Shown: one piece after another, positions 25,148 to 34,197 of the stretch | Position numbering within the stretch: position 1 is the first letter of the stretch | Layout of the letters: every line of letters starts with the position of its first letter | Assembly: GCF_016862575.1 (NCBI RefSeq) | Contig: NZ_BONF01000026.1 | Span: 62,001-126,000 of the forward strand | Length of the DNA stretch: 64,000 nt | Direction of reading: 5' to 3' | Source of the DNA: Catellatospora bangladeshensis | Lineage (GTDB): Bacteria; Actinomycetota; Actinomycetes; Mycobacteriales; Micromonosporaceae | Made by a program: the position numbers and the translations under genes | Notes under the pieces: model-generated | Told to the model about the DNA's origin: nothing | Databases searched by the model: none | The model's input: only the letters and a program-made list of their open reading frames with translations

Positions 25148-26503
25148 TCAGCGGGTGGTGACGGTGCCCAGGTGCAGCCAGCCGGAGTGGGTGTCCTGGC
25201 TGGTGTTGGCGAAGCGCAGCGGGATGCCCTGGGGCAGCGGGTTGGCCACCCGCAGGACGATGTCGTACGTGCCGCGCCGCAGCCCACGGGTGTTGATCGG
25301 GGTGGTCAGCTCGGCCGGGTCGGCGCCGGGCTGGATGCCGGCGACGTTCCAGCCGGTCTTCCAGCGGGCGGCGACGCGGCCCGCGGCGTCGATCGCGGCC
25401 AGCTCGGCCTGCCACGGGTAGTAGAAGGGCGCGGTGCCCCGGTTGGCGACGCGCACCGACACCCGCTGCGCGCCGACGGCGGCCTCGGTGACGGTCAGCT
25501 CGTAGCCGAGCGAGCGGGCGGCGTCCAGGGCGCGGAAGTACTCGTCGCCGGTGTAGCCGGTGGCGAACGCCTGGTGGTTGATCAGCCAGGAGGCGTGCGT
25601 CTGGTCGACCGAGGCGGCGTAATCCTCGTACTGGCCGCAGCTGACGGGCTGCTCGAACAGGCACTGCTGGATCTCGGGGCGCAGCTCGCCGCCGACGGGC
25701 TCGGTGCGCCACTTCTCGGTGACGCCGTTGTCGATGAGGCGCTGCACGAAGTGCCACGAGGTCGGCGGCAGCGTCTCGAACGCGAACGAGTCGTCGTGGT
25801 AGCCGATCGGCAGCTCCTTGTTCTCCGCGCTCGGGTAGCGGGCCAGCAGCCGGGTCCTGTCGAACGACTCGTCGAACGCGGTCAGGATGCGGGTGAGGAT
25901 CTCGGTGCTCGGCATCCAGTTGTCGGGGTTGGTCCAGCCGTCGTACGGCCAGGTGTGCCACTCGCCCCAGAAGCCGATCAGGCCGAGGGTGACGAAGCCG
26001 ATGCGCGGGTCGCCGTCGTAGCGGCGGCCGAACGCGGTGATGAAGTTCTCCAGGGCGCTGACCAGGCGCGGGTCGCTGTAGTCGGGGGCGACGCTGACCC
26101 CGTTGTTGCCGAAGTCGTCGTACGCGTGGGTGGTCAGGCCCTGGTCGAGCAGGTACTGCGGGATGCCGGTGGGCTTGCCCGGGTAGTCGAGGTAGAACCG
26201 GAACACGCCCTGGTGGCCGCGCGCGGCGACGGTGTTGAGCTGCCGCTCCAGCGCGGTCCAGGAGAATTGGTCCGGTCCGGTCATCACGTCGCGCAGCGGC
26301 AGGTAGAACCACTCCATGCTGTGCGGGAACGTGTCGTAGCTGCCCGCGAACGGCATGAATCCCTTGAGCGGATTGTCGGCGGGCGCGGGCGTGTAGGACA
26401 GGGCCGCCCACTGGGGCGCGGCCGGGGTGGCCACCGCGGGGGTCGCGGCGGCCACGGAAAGGGTGGCCAGAAGCGCGACGGTGAGTCGCACGGCTCTTCT
26501 CAT
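25148..26503 (-). CDS. Secreted DUF4832-type protein, single-domain
   Basis: A 451-aa exported protein, the shortest of the four, with a signal peptide (MRRAVRLTVALLATLSVAAA) and GAGGAAA before the ATG at 26503. It has the shared core: NPLKGFMPFAGSYDTFPHSM, FRFYLDYPGKPTGIPQYLL, GLIGFWGEWHTWPYDG (Glu181), LLARYPSAENKE, GYHDDSF, PVGGELRPEIQ (Glu273) and HASWLINHQAF, then a beta-sandwich with APFYYPWQAELAAID. It has no FN3 or binding module, so it defines the minimal unit of the family. It is separated from the upstream 866-aa gene by a hairpin. Confidence 0.85.
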   Translation of the reverse strand: MRRAVRLTVALLATLSVAAATPAVATPAAPQWAALSYTPAPADNPLKGFMPFAGSYDTFPHSMEWFYLPLRDVMTGPDQFSWTALERQLNTVAARGHQGVFRFYLDYPGKPTGIPQYLLDQGLTTHAYDDFGNNGVSVAPDYSDPRLVSALENFITAFGRRYDGDPRIGFVTLGLIGFWGEWHTWPYDGWTNPDNWMPSTEILTRILTAFDESFDRTRLLARYPSAENKELPIGYHDDSFAFETLPPTSWHFVQRLIDNGVTEKWRTEPVGGELRPEIQQCLFEQPVSCGQYEDYAASVDQTHASWLINHQAFATGYTGDEYFRALDAARSLGYELTVTEAAVGAQRVSVRVANRGTAPFYYPWQAELAAIDAAGRVAARWKTGWNVAGIQPGADPAELTTPINTRGLRRGTYDIVLRVANPLPQGIPLRFANTSQDTHSGWLHLGTVTTR

Positions 26504-26529
26504 GACTGTTTCCTCGCAGGGTGATATGG

Positions 26530-26553
26530 CCGGCCGGGCGGGTGCCCGGCCGG
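26530..26553 (-). terminator. Hairpin after the first cluster gene
   Basis: A 10-bp perfect inverted repeat (CCGGCCGGGC / GCCCGGCCGG) with a 4-nt loop, about 20 bp beyond the stop at 26574. Confidence 0.7.
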
Positions 26554-26573
26554 ATCTCGTGGGGGTATGGGGA

Positions 26574-29174
26574 TTAGCTGACGGTGATCCGGTCGATGTC
26601 CGGTGCCCAGCCGCTCGGGTTGCTGATCGTGATCGTGTTGCTGCCCGAGGCCAGGTTCAGCGTGAACGAGGCGGAGCCGACGGTGTCCCAGTTGGCGGTG
26701 GCCGGGAAGTTCACCGTCTGCCCGTTGATCACCGCACTGCGGGCGGCGGCGGAGGTGTAGTAGACCGTCACCGTCTTCGCGCCGCCGGCGCCTCCGGCCA
26801 CGCCGTTGAAGGCGAGGGTCGCGCCGTTGCCGACGTAGCCGACCTTCGACCCGCCCGAGCAGGCCCCGCACGCCGCGATCACGGCGGTGCCGGTCCGGGT
26901 GTTGCCCGACGCCTCGGCCTCGTAGCCGGTCGGGCCGGTGCCGCCGCCGCTGGTGGCGACGGTGATCCGGTCGATGTCGGGCGCCCAGCCGCTCGGGTTG
27001 CCGATCGTGATCGTGTTGCTCCCGGAGGCCAGGTTCAGCGTGAACGAGGCGGAGCCGACGGTGTCCCAGTTCGCGGTGGCCGGGAGGTTCACCGTCTGCC
27101 CGTTGATCACGGCGGTGCGGGCCTCGGCCGAGGTGTAGTACACGGTGACCGTCCTGGACCCGCCGGTGCCACCGGCGACGCCGTTGAAGGCCAGGGTCGC
27201 GCCGTTGCCGACGTAGCCGACCTTCGACCCGCCCGAGCAGGCCCCGCACGCCGCGACGACGGCGGTGCCGGTCCGGGTGTTGCCCGACGCCTCGGCCTCG
27301 TAGCTGGTGGTGCCACCGCCGCCGCTCGCGGACGTGGTGGCGGTCAGCGGTGACGAGGCGGCCGAGTAGTTGCCCGCGGCGTCGTACGCCTTGACCGTGT
27401 ACGTGTACGCGGTCGACGCGGTCAGGCCGCTGTCGGTGTACGTGGTGCCCGCCGAGGTGCCGACGGCGGTGCCGCCGCGCAGGATCTGGTAGCCGGTGAC
27501 CCCGACGTTGTCGGTGGACGCGGTCCAGCTCAGCGACACCGACGACGCGGTCTGGCCGGTGGTGTTGAGCCCGGCCGGGGTGCTCGGGGCGGTGGTGTCA
27601 CCGCCGCCGGTGGCGACCGTGGTCGCGCCGAGGCTGAGCCAGCCGTCGGCCTGCTGGGTCGTGTTGGCGAAGCGCAGCTTCTTGGCGTTGGCGTTGACGG
27701 TCTCCAGCGGGTTGCGGACCCGCAGCACCCACTGGTAGTCGCCCGCGGCGAGGCCGCTGAGGCTGACCGACGTCTGGAAGTACTGCGGGTAGCCGTAGGC
27801 GCGGTAGCTCGGGTCGGCGCCAACATTCCAGTCGGGGAAGTTGCGGATCTGCAGCGGCTGCACCGTGCGCAGGTCCCAGCTGGTGTCGAAGGTGCGCACG
27901 ACGGTCCCGGAGCTGTTCTTCAGCCCGAGCACCATCGTCCACGGGTAGTAGAACGGGGCCACCCCGGTGTTGGAGATCTGCACGCCGACGTTGACGGTGC
28001 CGCTCGCGGTGTTCTTGTAGTACGCGTTGTTGACCGTGAGGTTGTAGCCCATCAGGCGCACCGCGGCGGCCACGTTGGCGTCGCCGGAGGCGTAGTTGCC
28101 GCTCTGCTCGTTGATCATCCAGGTGGCGTGGTCCAGCTCGATGCACGCCTTGAGGTTGTCGACCGCGCCGGAGCCGTTGGGCCAGTACTGGAACGCGGTG
28201 GACTGGATCTCGGGGCGCAGCTCGCCGCCCATCGAGCTGGTGATCCACTTGTTCTCGGTGCCGACGTTGAGCTTGCGCTGGAGCTGGGCGTAGGACGCGC
28301 CGCCCATGGACATGGGCAGGCTGACGCCCTGCAGCGGGGAGCCCTCGCGGAAGCAGAACGAGTCGTCGTGGTAGCCGATGTCGCGCGCGTTCGCCGCTCC
28401 CCCGGCCGCGTCCGGGTAGCGGATCTCCAGCTTGGTGGTGTTGAACGCGGCGTCGAAGGCCGCCACGAGCTGCGCGCCGTTGGCGTCGGTGGGCATGTAG
28501 TTGGGCAGGCCGTCGGCGGTGTCGGTGTCGTACGGCCAGGTGTGCCACTCGCCCCAGAGCCCGACCAGGCCCATGTGGATGAACCCGAGGCGCGGGTCGC
28601 CGTCGTAGCGCGCGCCGAACGCGGCGATGAAGTTCTTCATCGCGTTGAGCAGGAACGCGCTGTCGTAGTCGGGGTGGGTGACGTTCCAGTACGTGTCGCC
28701 GCGCATGGCGACGTTGCCGTTGAAGCAGCTCGGGATGGCGTTGGCCGGGTGGCTGCCGGTGCCGCCGGGGTAGGTCAGGTAGATCCGGATCGCGGCCTGG
28801 TTCCCGTAGCCGGCCGTCTCGGCCAGCATGCTGTCGATGATCGACCAGTTGTAGCTGCCGCAGTTCGAGGCGCTGGTCATGATCTCGGAGAGGCCGAAGT
28901 AGCCCCAGGTCAGCGAGTGCGGATAGCCGGTGTTCTGGTTGCCGCCGGGGTTGTAGAACTTCGCCCAGCCCTTCAGCGGGTTGTCGACCGGGCCGGGCGC
29001 GGCGCTCAGCGCGTGGACCTGCAACGTCGGGTCGGGACTGGCCGGGGCGGCCGGGCGCGGCGGAGGTCCGGCGGGTGCGGCCTGGGCCGCGCCGGGTGCG
29101 ATCAGGACGAGGGCGGCGCCGAGCACTGCGGCGCCGAGCGCGGCCGCGAAACGGCCACGGGGACGTGAATTCAT
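26574..29174 (-). CDS. Secreted DUF4832-type protein with FN3 and two tandem CBM35/CBM6-like domains
   Basis: An 866-aa exported protein with a signal peptide (FAAALGAAVLGAALVLIAPG, then AAQAAPAG). The core has NPLKGWAKFYNPGGNQNTGY, IRIYLTYPGGTGSHPANAIP, GLVGLWGEWHTWPYDT (Glu209), LEIRYPDA, GYHDDSF, SMGGELRPEIQ (Glu318) and HATWMINEQSG. One FN3 unit (about 530-612) precedes two nearly identical carbohydrate-binding domains at about 624-740 and 750-866 (SYEAEASGNTRTGTAVVAAC; ITIGNPSGWAPDIDRITV), which look like CBM35/CBM6 modules. These often bind galactose- or uronate-containing glycans (known for CBM35, not shown here). It is the first gene of the cluster and divergent from the ABC importer. 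Confidence 0.87.
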   Translation of the reverse strand: MNSRPRGRFAAALGAAVLGAALVLIAPGAAQAAPAGPPPRPAAPASPDPTLQVHALSAAPGPVDNPLKGWAKFYNPGGNQNTGYPHSLTWGYFGLSEIMTSASNCGSYNWSIIDSMLAETAGYGNQAAIRIYLTYPGGTGSHPANAIPSCFNGNVAMRGDTYWNVTHPDYDSAFLLNAMKNFIAAFGARYDGDPRLGFIHMGLVGLWGEWHTWPYDTDTADGLPNYMPTDANGAQLVAAFDAAFNTTKLEIRYPDAAGGAANARDIGYHDDSFCFREGSPLQGVSLPMSMGGASYAQLQRKLNVGTENKWITSSMGGELRPEIQSTAFQYWPNGSGAVDNLKACIELDHATWMINEQSGNYASGDANVAAAVRLMGYNLTVNNAYYKNTASGTVNVGVQISNTGVAPFYYPWTMVLGLKNSSGTVVRTFDTSWDLRTVQPLQIRNFPDWNVGADPSYRAYGYPQYFQTSVSLSGLAAGDYQWVLRVRNPLETVNANAKKLRFANTTQQADGWLSLGATTVATGGGDTTAPSTPAGLNTTGQTASSVSLSWTASTDNVGVTGYQILRGGTAVGTSAGTTYTDSGLTASTAYTYTVKAYDAAGNYSAASSPLTATTSASGGGGTTSYEAEASGNTRTGTAVVAACGACSGGSKVGYVGNGATLAFNGVAGGTGGSRTVTVYYTSAEARTAVINGQTVNLPATANWDTVGSASFTLNLASGSNTITIGNPSGWAPDIDRITVATSGGGTGPTGYEAEASGNTRTGTAVIAACGACSGGSKVGYVGNGATLAFNGVAGGAGGAKTVTVYYTSAAARSAVINGQTVNFPATANWDTVGSASFTLNLASGSNTITISNPSGWAPDIDRITVS
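26577..26924 (-). repeat. Intragenic direct repeat, carbohydrate-binding domain copy 2
   Basis: About 348 bp nearly identical to 26955-27302, period 378 bp; each unit codes one YEAEASGN...DIDRITV domain. Confidence 0.85.
26955..27302 (-). repeat. Intragenic direct repeat, carbohydrate-binding domain copy 1
   Basis: Partner of 26577-26924 in the same gene. Confidence 0.85.
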
Positions 29175-29347
29175 GCGGTTCTCCGTGCGGGAGTGGGGCG
29201 TAGCTGCGGGTGTGCGGCGCGCGTGCCGGGCTCAGCACGAGCGGCTGTGCGGGTGGTGCAGACCCCGACGCGCAGGTCGGAGCTGGTGCGCAGTGCTACG
29301 AGACCTCTCGCTTGCTCCCGTTGTTGCCGAAGCAATACGAAGAGGTG

Positions 29348-29372
29348 TTGACAAAATTTCGAAGGTCTACAT
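29348..29372 (+). promoter_or_regulatory. Promoter region of the sugar importer operon
   Basis: A consensus TTGACA (29348-29353) lies in the 258-bp divergent region, with an AT-rich stretch downstream (CATCATTATT). No well-spaced -10 box is certain: CATTAT is 19 nt away. TTGC-N4-GCAA (29324-29335) is a nearby dyad that could be an operator. The ten-base block TTGACAAAAT matches TTTACAAAAT (reverse strand) upstream of the ROK gene except for one base. Confidence 0.45.
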
Positions 29373-29432
29373 CATTATTCGAGAGCGGGGCGGCTGGCAA
29401 GAGCCGACCGATAGACGGATCCGAGGACGTGG

Positions 29433-30314
29433 ATGAGCTCGACAAAACCGCGAGACGACCGCCGGGCGGCATGGTGGTTCCTGCTGCCCGTGCTGGTGGG
29501 ATTCGCCGTCTTCTACGGCTACCCCGCCGCCCGGGGCCTGTGGTACTCGGTCACCGACTACACGATGCTCAACACCCCGTCGTACGTCGGCGCCGAGAAC
29601 TACAGCAAGCTCGTGCAGGACGACAAGTTCTGGAACGCGCTGCTGGTCACCGGCTGGTACGTGGTGCTGAACATCGGGTCGCAGACGCTGCTGGCGCTGG
29701 GCATCGCGACGCTGATGCACCGGCTGACCCGCTCGGTCGTGCTGCGGGCCACGCTGCTGCTGCCCTGGCTGGTGCCCAACGTGACCATCGGCCTGCTGTG
29801 GATGTGGCTGCTGGACACCAACCTGGGGTTCTTCAACCAGCTGCTGCACACCGTCGGCTGGGGCCCGGTGGGCTTCTTCACCGACGAGACCTGGGCGATG
29901 CCGACGGTCGCGGGCATCAACACCTGGGCCTACACCGGCTACACGGCGCTGCTGCTCTACGCCGGGATGCTGCAGATCCCGCAGTACCTCTACGAGGGGG
30001 CGTCCATCGACGGCGCCGGCGAGTGGCGCATGTTCCGCCGCATCACCCTGCCGCTGCTGCGCCCGGTGCTGGCGCTGGCGCTGGTCGTGTCGCTGATCGG
30101 CTCGTTCCAGATCTTCGACACCATCGCGGTCACCACCAAGGGCGGCCCGGTGTCGGCGACGCAGGTCATCTACTACTTCATCTACCTGCAGGCATTCAAG
30201 TACTTCCACATGGGCTACGCCGCGGCGGCGGCGGTGTTCCTGGCGCTGATCCTCGGCGTGCTCACCGCGATACAGATGCGCCTGCTGCGCGCGTCCCGCT
30301 CGGACCTGGCGTGA
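29433..30314 (+). CDS. Carbohydrate ABC transporter permease 1 (MalF-like)
   Basis: A 293-aa inner-membrane permease of the CUT1 class, with GAGGA before the ATG. It has about six transmembrane helices, an N-terminal RAAWWFLLPVLVGFAVFYGY segment typical of MalF/UgpA homologues, and the ATPase-contact loop YEGASIDGAGEWRMFRRITL (EAA motif, G-A-x-I-D-G-A). It pairs with the permease downstream and the lipoprotein at 31256. It is the first gene of the importer operon, divergent from the secreted-protein cluster. Confidence 0.93.
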   Translation: MSSTKPRDDRRAAWWFLLPVLVGFAVFYGYPAARGLWYSVTDYTMLNTPSYVGAENYSKLVQDDKFWNALLVTGWYVVLNIGSQTLLALGIATLMHRLTRSVVLRATLLLPWLVPNVTIGLLWMWLLDTNLGFFNQLLHTVGWGPVGFFTDETWAMPTVAGINTWAYTGYTALLLYAGMLQIPQYLYEGASIDGAGEWRMFRRITLPLLRPVLALALVVSLIGSFQIFDTIAVTTKGGPVSATQVIYYFIYLQAFKYFHMGYAAAAAVFLALILGVLTAIQMRLLRASRSDLA

Positions 30315-30325
30315 AGGGGCAGACC

Positions 30326-31207
30326 GTGACGAAGAAGCTCAACCCCGGCCGGTTCCTCGCGTGGGCCGCGATGATCGTGGTGATCCTGGCGACGGTCTTC
30401 CCGTTCTGGTGGATGGTCCGCACGGCGCTCACCCCGGCCGCCGACATCTACACCGACAACCTCGGCCTGCTGCCCGAGCACCCGACCCTCATCAACTTCC
30501 TGCGGGTGCTGGGCCTGACCAGCGAGGCGGAGAACCGCGCGGCCGGCGGGTCCGGCGCGCAGCTCGACTTCGCCGCGTACCTGGTGAATTCGATCATCTA
30601 CTGCGGGCTGATCGCGGCCCTGCAGACGCTGTTCTGCGCGATGGCGGGCTACGCGTTCGCCCGGCTGCGCTTCCCGGGGCGCGACCTGGTGTTCGCGATC
30701 GTGATCGCGGCGCTGATGGTGCCCCCGATCTTCACGCTGCTGCCGAACTTCGTGCTGGTCAAGGACCTCGGCCTGATGAACACCATGGCCGGCATGGTCG
30801 CCCCGACACTGCTGATGACGCCGTTCGCGGTGTTCTTCCTGCGCCAGTTCTTCCTGTCGCTGCCGCGTGACGTGGAGGAGGCGGCGATCCTCGACGGCAA
30901 CGGCCCGTGGGGCATCTTCTGGCGCATCGCGCTGCCGATGAGCCGCGGCCCGCTGATCACCATCGGGCTCACCACCATCGTGTGGGCCTGGAAGGACTAC
31001 CTGTGGCCGCTGCTGGTCGGCCGGGACGAGGACAACCGCCTGGTCACCGTCGCGCTCGGGGTGTTCCTCCAGCAGTCGCCCAACACCCAGCCCGACTGGA
31101 CCGGCCTGATGGCCGCCTCGACGCTGTCGGTCCTGCCCGTGCTGCTGCTGCTCGTCTTCGTGGGCAAGCGGCTGGTCCAGTCCCTGAACTTCACCGGAAG
31201 CAAGTGA
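30326..31207 (+). CDS. Carbohydrate ABC transporter permease 2 (MalG-like)
   Basis: A 293-aa permease of the MalG/UgpE type: ATVFPFWWMVRTALTPAADI near the N-terminus, a family-typical helical core (CAMAGYAFARLRFPGRDLVF) and the EAA loop DVEEAAILDGNGPWGIFWRI. The GTG at 30326 is chosen because AAGGGG lies 6 nt upstream; a GTG at 30311 overlapping the upstream stop (GTGA) is the alternative. An insert with SEAENRAAGGSGAQLDF in the first periplasmic loop is slightly unusual. Confidence 0.92.
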   Translation: MTKKLNPGRFLAWAAMIVVILATVFPFWWMVRTALTPAADIYTDNLGLLPEHPTLINFLRVLGLTSEAENRAAGGSGAQLDFAAYLVNSIIYCGLIAALQTLFCAMAGYAFARLRFPGRDLVFAIVIAALMVPPIFTLLPNFVLVKDLGLMNTMAGMVAPTLLMTPFAVFFLRQFFLSLPRDVEEAAILDGNGPWGIFWRIALPMSRGPLITIGLTTIVWAWKDYLWPLLVGRDEDNRLVTVALGVFLQQSPNTQPDWTGLMAASTLSVLPVLLLLVFVGKRLVQSLNFTGSK

Positions 31208-31255
31208 CCGTTACACCCCACCGCACCATCACCCCCTGAGAAAGAAGGATCAGTA

Positions 31256-32605
31256 ATGAACCGTGTGACACGGGCCGGGGCGGCGCTGCTGTCCCTGGCC
31301 GTGGCGGCCGGCCTGGCCGCGTGCAGCCAGTCCGAGGAGCCCGGCACGGGCGAGGCGGTGACGCTCAACTACTGGCTGTGGGACGACAACCAGAAGGCGT
31401 CCTACCAGCAGTGCGCCGACGAGTTCACCAAGGCCAACCCGAACATCACCATCAAGATCAGCCAGTCGGCGTGGAACGAGTACTGGCAGAACCTCACCAC
31501 GCAGATCGCGGCGGGCGACGCGCCGGACGTGTGGACCAACCAGGGCTCGTACTACCCGCAGTTCGTCAGCTCGGGGCAGATCCTGGACATCCAGCCCTAC
31601 GTCACCAAGGACGGCGTCGACCTGTCGCAGTACCAGGGCGGCCTGGCCGACCTGTTCACCAAGGGCGACCAGCGCTTCGGCCTGCCGAAGGACTGGGACA
31701 CCATGGCCCTGGTCTACAACGCCGACCACCTCAAGGCACAGGGCCTCGACGCGGCCTCGCTGGCGAACCTGACCTGGAACCCGGCCGACGGCGGCACCTT
31801 CGAGCAGGCCATCGCCAAGGCGACGGTCGACGAGAAGGGCCGCAACGGCCTCGACCCGGCCTTCGACAAGACCAAGGTCAAGGTGTTCGGCTTCCTGCCG
31901 GAGTGGGCCGACGGCTCGCAGGGCCAGAACGGCTGGGGCAACCTGGCCGCCAGCAACGGGTTCACCTACCTGGACAAGAACCCGTGGGGCACCCAGTACA
32001 AGTACGACGACCCGAAGCTGGCCGAGACCATCGACTGGTTCAAGAAGCTGATCGACAAGGGCTACAGCCCGGCGCTGGACAAGGCCTCCACGCTCAGCCG
32101 GGACTCCCTGCTCAACGCCGGTAAGGGCGCGATCACCTTCGCCGGCTCCTGGATGATCAACAGCTACCTGGGCGACGGCGCGAAGCTCAAGTTCGCGTTC
32201 GCGCCACTGCCGGCCGGGCCGCAGGGCCGCAAGACGGCCATCAACGGCCTGTCCGACGCGATCTGGGCCGGCACCAAGCACAAGGACGAGGCCTGGCAGT
32301 GGGTCAAGTTCCTGGGCTCGGCGCAGTGCCAGAACATCGTCGGCGGCAACGGCGTGGTCTTCCCGGCCATCAAGTCCGCCAGCGAGAAGGCCCTGGCCGC
32401 GCACACCGCCAAGGGCCGCGACGTGAAGGTGTTCGTCGACGAGGCGGCGGCGCCCGGCGGCACGTTCTTCGTGCCGATCACCGAGCACGGCAACGAGATC
32501 AGCCAGACCGTCCAGGACGCCATCCAGTCCGCGATCCTCGGCCAGGCGAGCGCGGCCGACGCGCTGAAGAAGGCCAACGACCAGGTCAACGCGCTGTTCA
32601 AGTAG
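31256..32605 (+). CDS. Extracellular sugar-binding lipoprotein
   Basis: A 449-aa solute-binding protein of family 1. The signal peptide ends in the lipobox LAAC (about residues 19-22), so it should be lipid-anchored outside the membrane. Mature motifs include VTLNYWLWDDNQKASYQQCA, ITIKISQSAWNEYWQNLTTQ, AAGDAPDVWTNQ and KGAITFAGSWMINSYLGD. AAGGA precedes the ATG. It would deliver an oligosaccharide to the two permeases. Substrate is inferred as an alpha-galactoside from the GH36 gene next door. It is followed by a hairpin that may favour higher expression of this gene. Confidence 0.93.
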   Translation: MNRVTRAGAALLSLAVAAGLAACSQSEEPGTGEAVTLNYWLWDDNQKASYQQCADEFTKANPNITIKISQSAWNEYWQNLTTQIAAGDAPDVWTNQGSYYPQFVSSGQILDIQPYVTKDGVDLSQYQGGLADLFTKGDQRFGLPKDWDTMALVYNADHLKAQGLDAASLANLTWNPADGGTFEQAIAKATVDEKGRNGLDPAFDKTKVKVFGFLPEWADGSQGQNGWGNLAASNGFTYLDKNPWGTQYKYDDPKLAETIDWFKKLIDKGYSPALDKASTLSRDSLLNAGKGAITFAGSWMINSYLGDGAKLKFAFAPLPAGPQGRKTAINGLSDAIWAGTKHKDEAWQWVKFLGSAQCQNIVGGNGVVFPAIKSASEKALAAHTAKGRDVKVFVDEAAAPGGTFFVPITEHGNEISQTVQDAIQSAILGQASAADALKKANDQVNALFK

Positions 32606-32626
32606 GCGCCGCGCCAACCGTGTCAC

Positions 32627-32657
32627 CGCGGCGGGCCGGGTACACCGGCCCGCCGCG
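32627..32657 (+). terminator. Hairpin between binding protein and alpha-galactosidase
   Basis: A 13-bp perfect inverted repeat (CGCGGCGGGCCGG / CCGGCCCGCCGCG), 5-nt loop. It probably acts as a partial terminator or 3'-stabiliser inside the operon. Confidence 0.7.
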
Positions 32658-32695
32658 CCGCAATCCTCGTCGCATCGCACCTGTCTAGGAGAACC

Positions 32696-34192
32696 ATGGC
32701 ACTGCTCATCGAGCTCGCCGGCCACACCTTCGCCCTCGAACATGACGGACCCGGCAGCCCGCTCGCAGCCGACGGGGGCCTGATTCTTCCACCGGGGCGC
32801 GTCGCGCTCCTGCACGGACTCGGCGACGTGCCGTTCTACCGGCACGGCTACAACTCGTGGAGCCCGTGCGGGTGGCGGCGGCTGTCCGAGCCGCCGCTGC
32901 GGATCGCCAACCCCCAGCGCCGCGTCACCGCCGACGACGACGCCTGGGACGACCCTTCCCGCCACCACTCCTCGGCCGTGGCCGCGCTCGACGCCGGGGA
33001 CGGCAACGTGCTGCTGCTGGGCGCGCTCGGGCTGGGCGTGCCGCGCCTGTCGGCGGACCGGGACACCCTCGCCGGCTGGTACGAGACCGGTGGCCAGCCC
33101 TGGTTCGCCGCCTACGGCCCCGAGGACGAGGTGTTCGCGGCGTACACCCGGCAGCTCGCGCAGCGGCTCGGCAGCAGCGGGCGCCGCGCCGGCAACGTCT
33201 GGTGCTCCTGGTACGCCTACTACGAGACCATCACCGAGCAGCAGCTGGCCAAGGACGTCGACGACCTGCGCGGCCTGCCGTTCGACGTGGTGCAGGTCGA
33301 CGACGGGTGGGAGCGGCTGGTCGGCGACTGGGAGCCCAACCACAAGTTCCCGTCCGGCATGAAGGCGCTGGCCGAGCGCATCACCGACGCCGGGATGACC
33401 GCCGGGCTGTGGCTGGCCCCGTTCATCGCGCTGCCCGGCTCGGACCTGGCCCGGCAGCATCCGGAGATGCTGCTGCGCGACGGGCGGGGCGAGCTGGTGG
33501 TAGCCGGGCACAACTGGGGCACCGGCTACCACGCCCTGGACCTGTCCCGGCCCGCCACCCGCGATCACCTGGCCGAGCTGACCCACCGGGTGGTGCACGA
33601 GTGGGGGTTCAAGTACCTCAAGCTCGACTTCGTCAACGCGGGTGCGGCACCCGGCGCTCGCGAGGGCGGTGCCGAGCGCGAGCAGAGCTACCGCGACGCG
33701 CTCATGCTGATCCGGCAGGTCGCCGGGGACGATGTGTACCTGCTCGGCAGCGGCGCCATGCTGCTGCCGTCGCTGGGGGTGCTGGACGGGATGCGCAGCG
33801 GCCCGGACGTGGCGCCGATGTGGCAGAACTACGCCAGCGACGACCCGTCGGACGCGATGGCGCGCAACGCCGTGGTCAACACGGTGCACCGGCTGTGGCA
33901 GCAGCCGCTCGCCGAGGTGGACCCGGATGTCATCTACTTCCGCAGCCGGCTCAACCTGCTCACCGAGCAGCAGCTGGCCTGGCTGCGGGACCTTGCCGAC
34001 ATCTGCGGGTTCCGGGCCGTGTCCGATCCGCCGAGCTGGCTGAGCCCCACCGAGCTGGAGGACATGACCGGATACCTGGCCGCTCGGCCGGAGATCCGGC
34101 GGCTGGGCCGATACCGGTACACAGTGGATGGGCGCGAGACTGACTTCGGTCCGGCGATCACCCCGGCGGCGCAGGCATACCCCATCTCGTGA
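32696..34192 (+). CDS. GH36-family alpha-galactosidase, cytoplasmic
   Basis: A 498-aa glycosidase without signal peptide; AGGAG precedes the ATG. The barrel has FDVVQVDDGWERLVGDWEPN, WLAPFIALPGSDLARQHPEM, the nucleophile Asp311 in FKYLKLDFVNAG and the acid/base Asp371 in DGMRSGPDVAPMW. The 60-residue spacing equals that of Thermotoga GH36 enzymes as I recall. The N-terminal beta-domain is short (about 150 residues), as in compact GH36 members. It would cleave terminal alpha-galactose from imported oligosaccharides. It sits between the importer genes and the ROK regulator. Confidence 0.92.
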   Translation: MALLIELAGHTFALEHDGPGSPLAADGGLILPPGRVALLHGLGDVPFYRHGYNSWSPCGWRRLSEPPLRIANPQRRVTADDDAWDDPSRHHSSAVAALDAGDGNVLLLGALGLGVPRLSADRDTLAGWYETGGQPWFAAYGPEDEVFAAYTRQLAQRLGSSGRRAGNVWCSWYAYYETITEQQLAKDVDDLRGLPFDVVQVDDGWERLVGDWEPNHKFPSGMKALAERITDAGMTAGLWLAPFIALPGSDLARQHPEMLLRDGRGELVVAGHNWGTGYHALDLSRPATRDHLAELTHRVVHEWGFKYLKLDFVNAGAAPGAREGGAEREQSYRDALMLIRQVAGDDVYLLGSGAMLLPSLGVLDGMRSGPDVAPMWQNYASDDPSDAMARNAVVNTVHRLWQQPLAEVDPDVIYFRSRLNLLTEQQLAWLRDLADICGFRAVSDPPSWLSPTELEDMTGYLAARPEIRRLGRYRYTVDGRETDFGPAITPAAQAYPIS

Positions 34193-34197
34193 CGCCG

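Noticed and set aside
26577-27302. CRISPR-like or short repeat array
   Set aside because: The repeats are two long protein-coding domain copies, not short spaced repeats; no CRISPR array was seen anywhere in the window.
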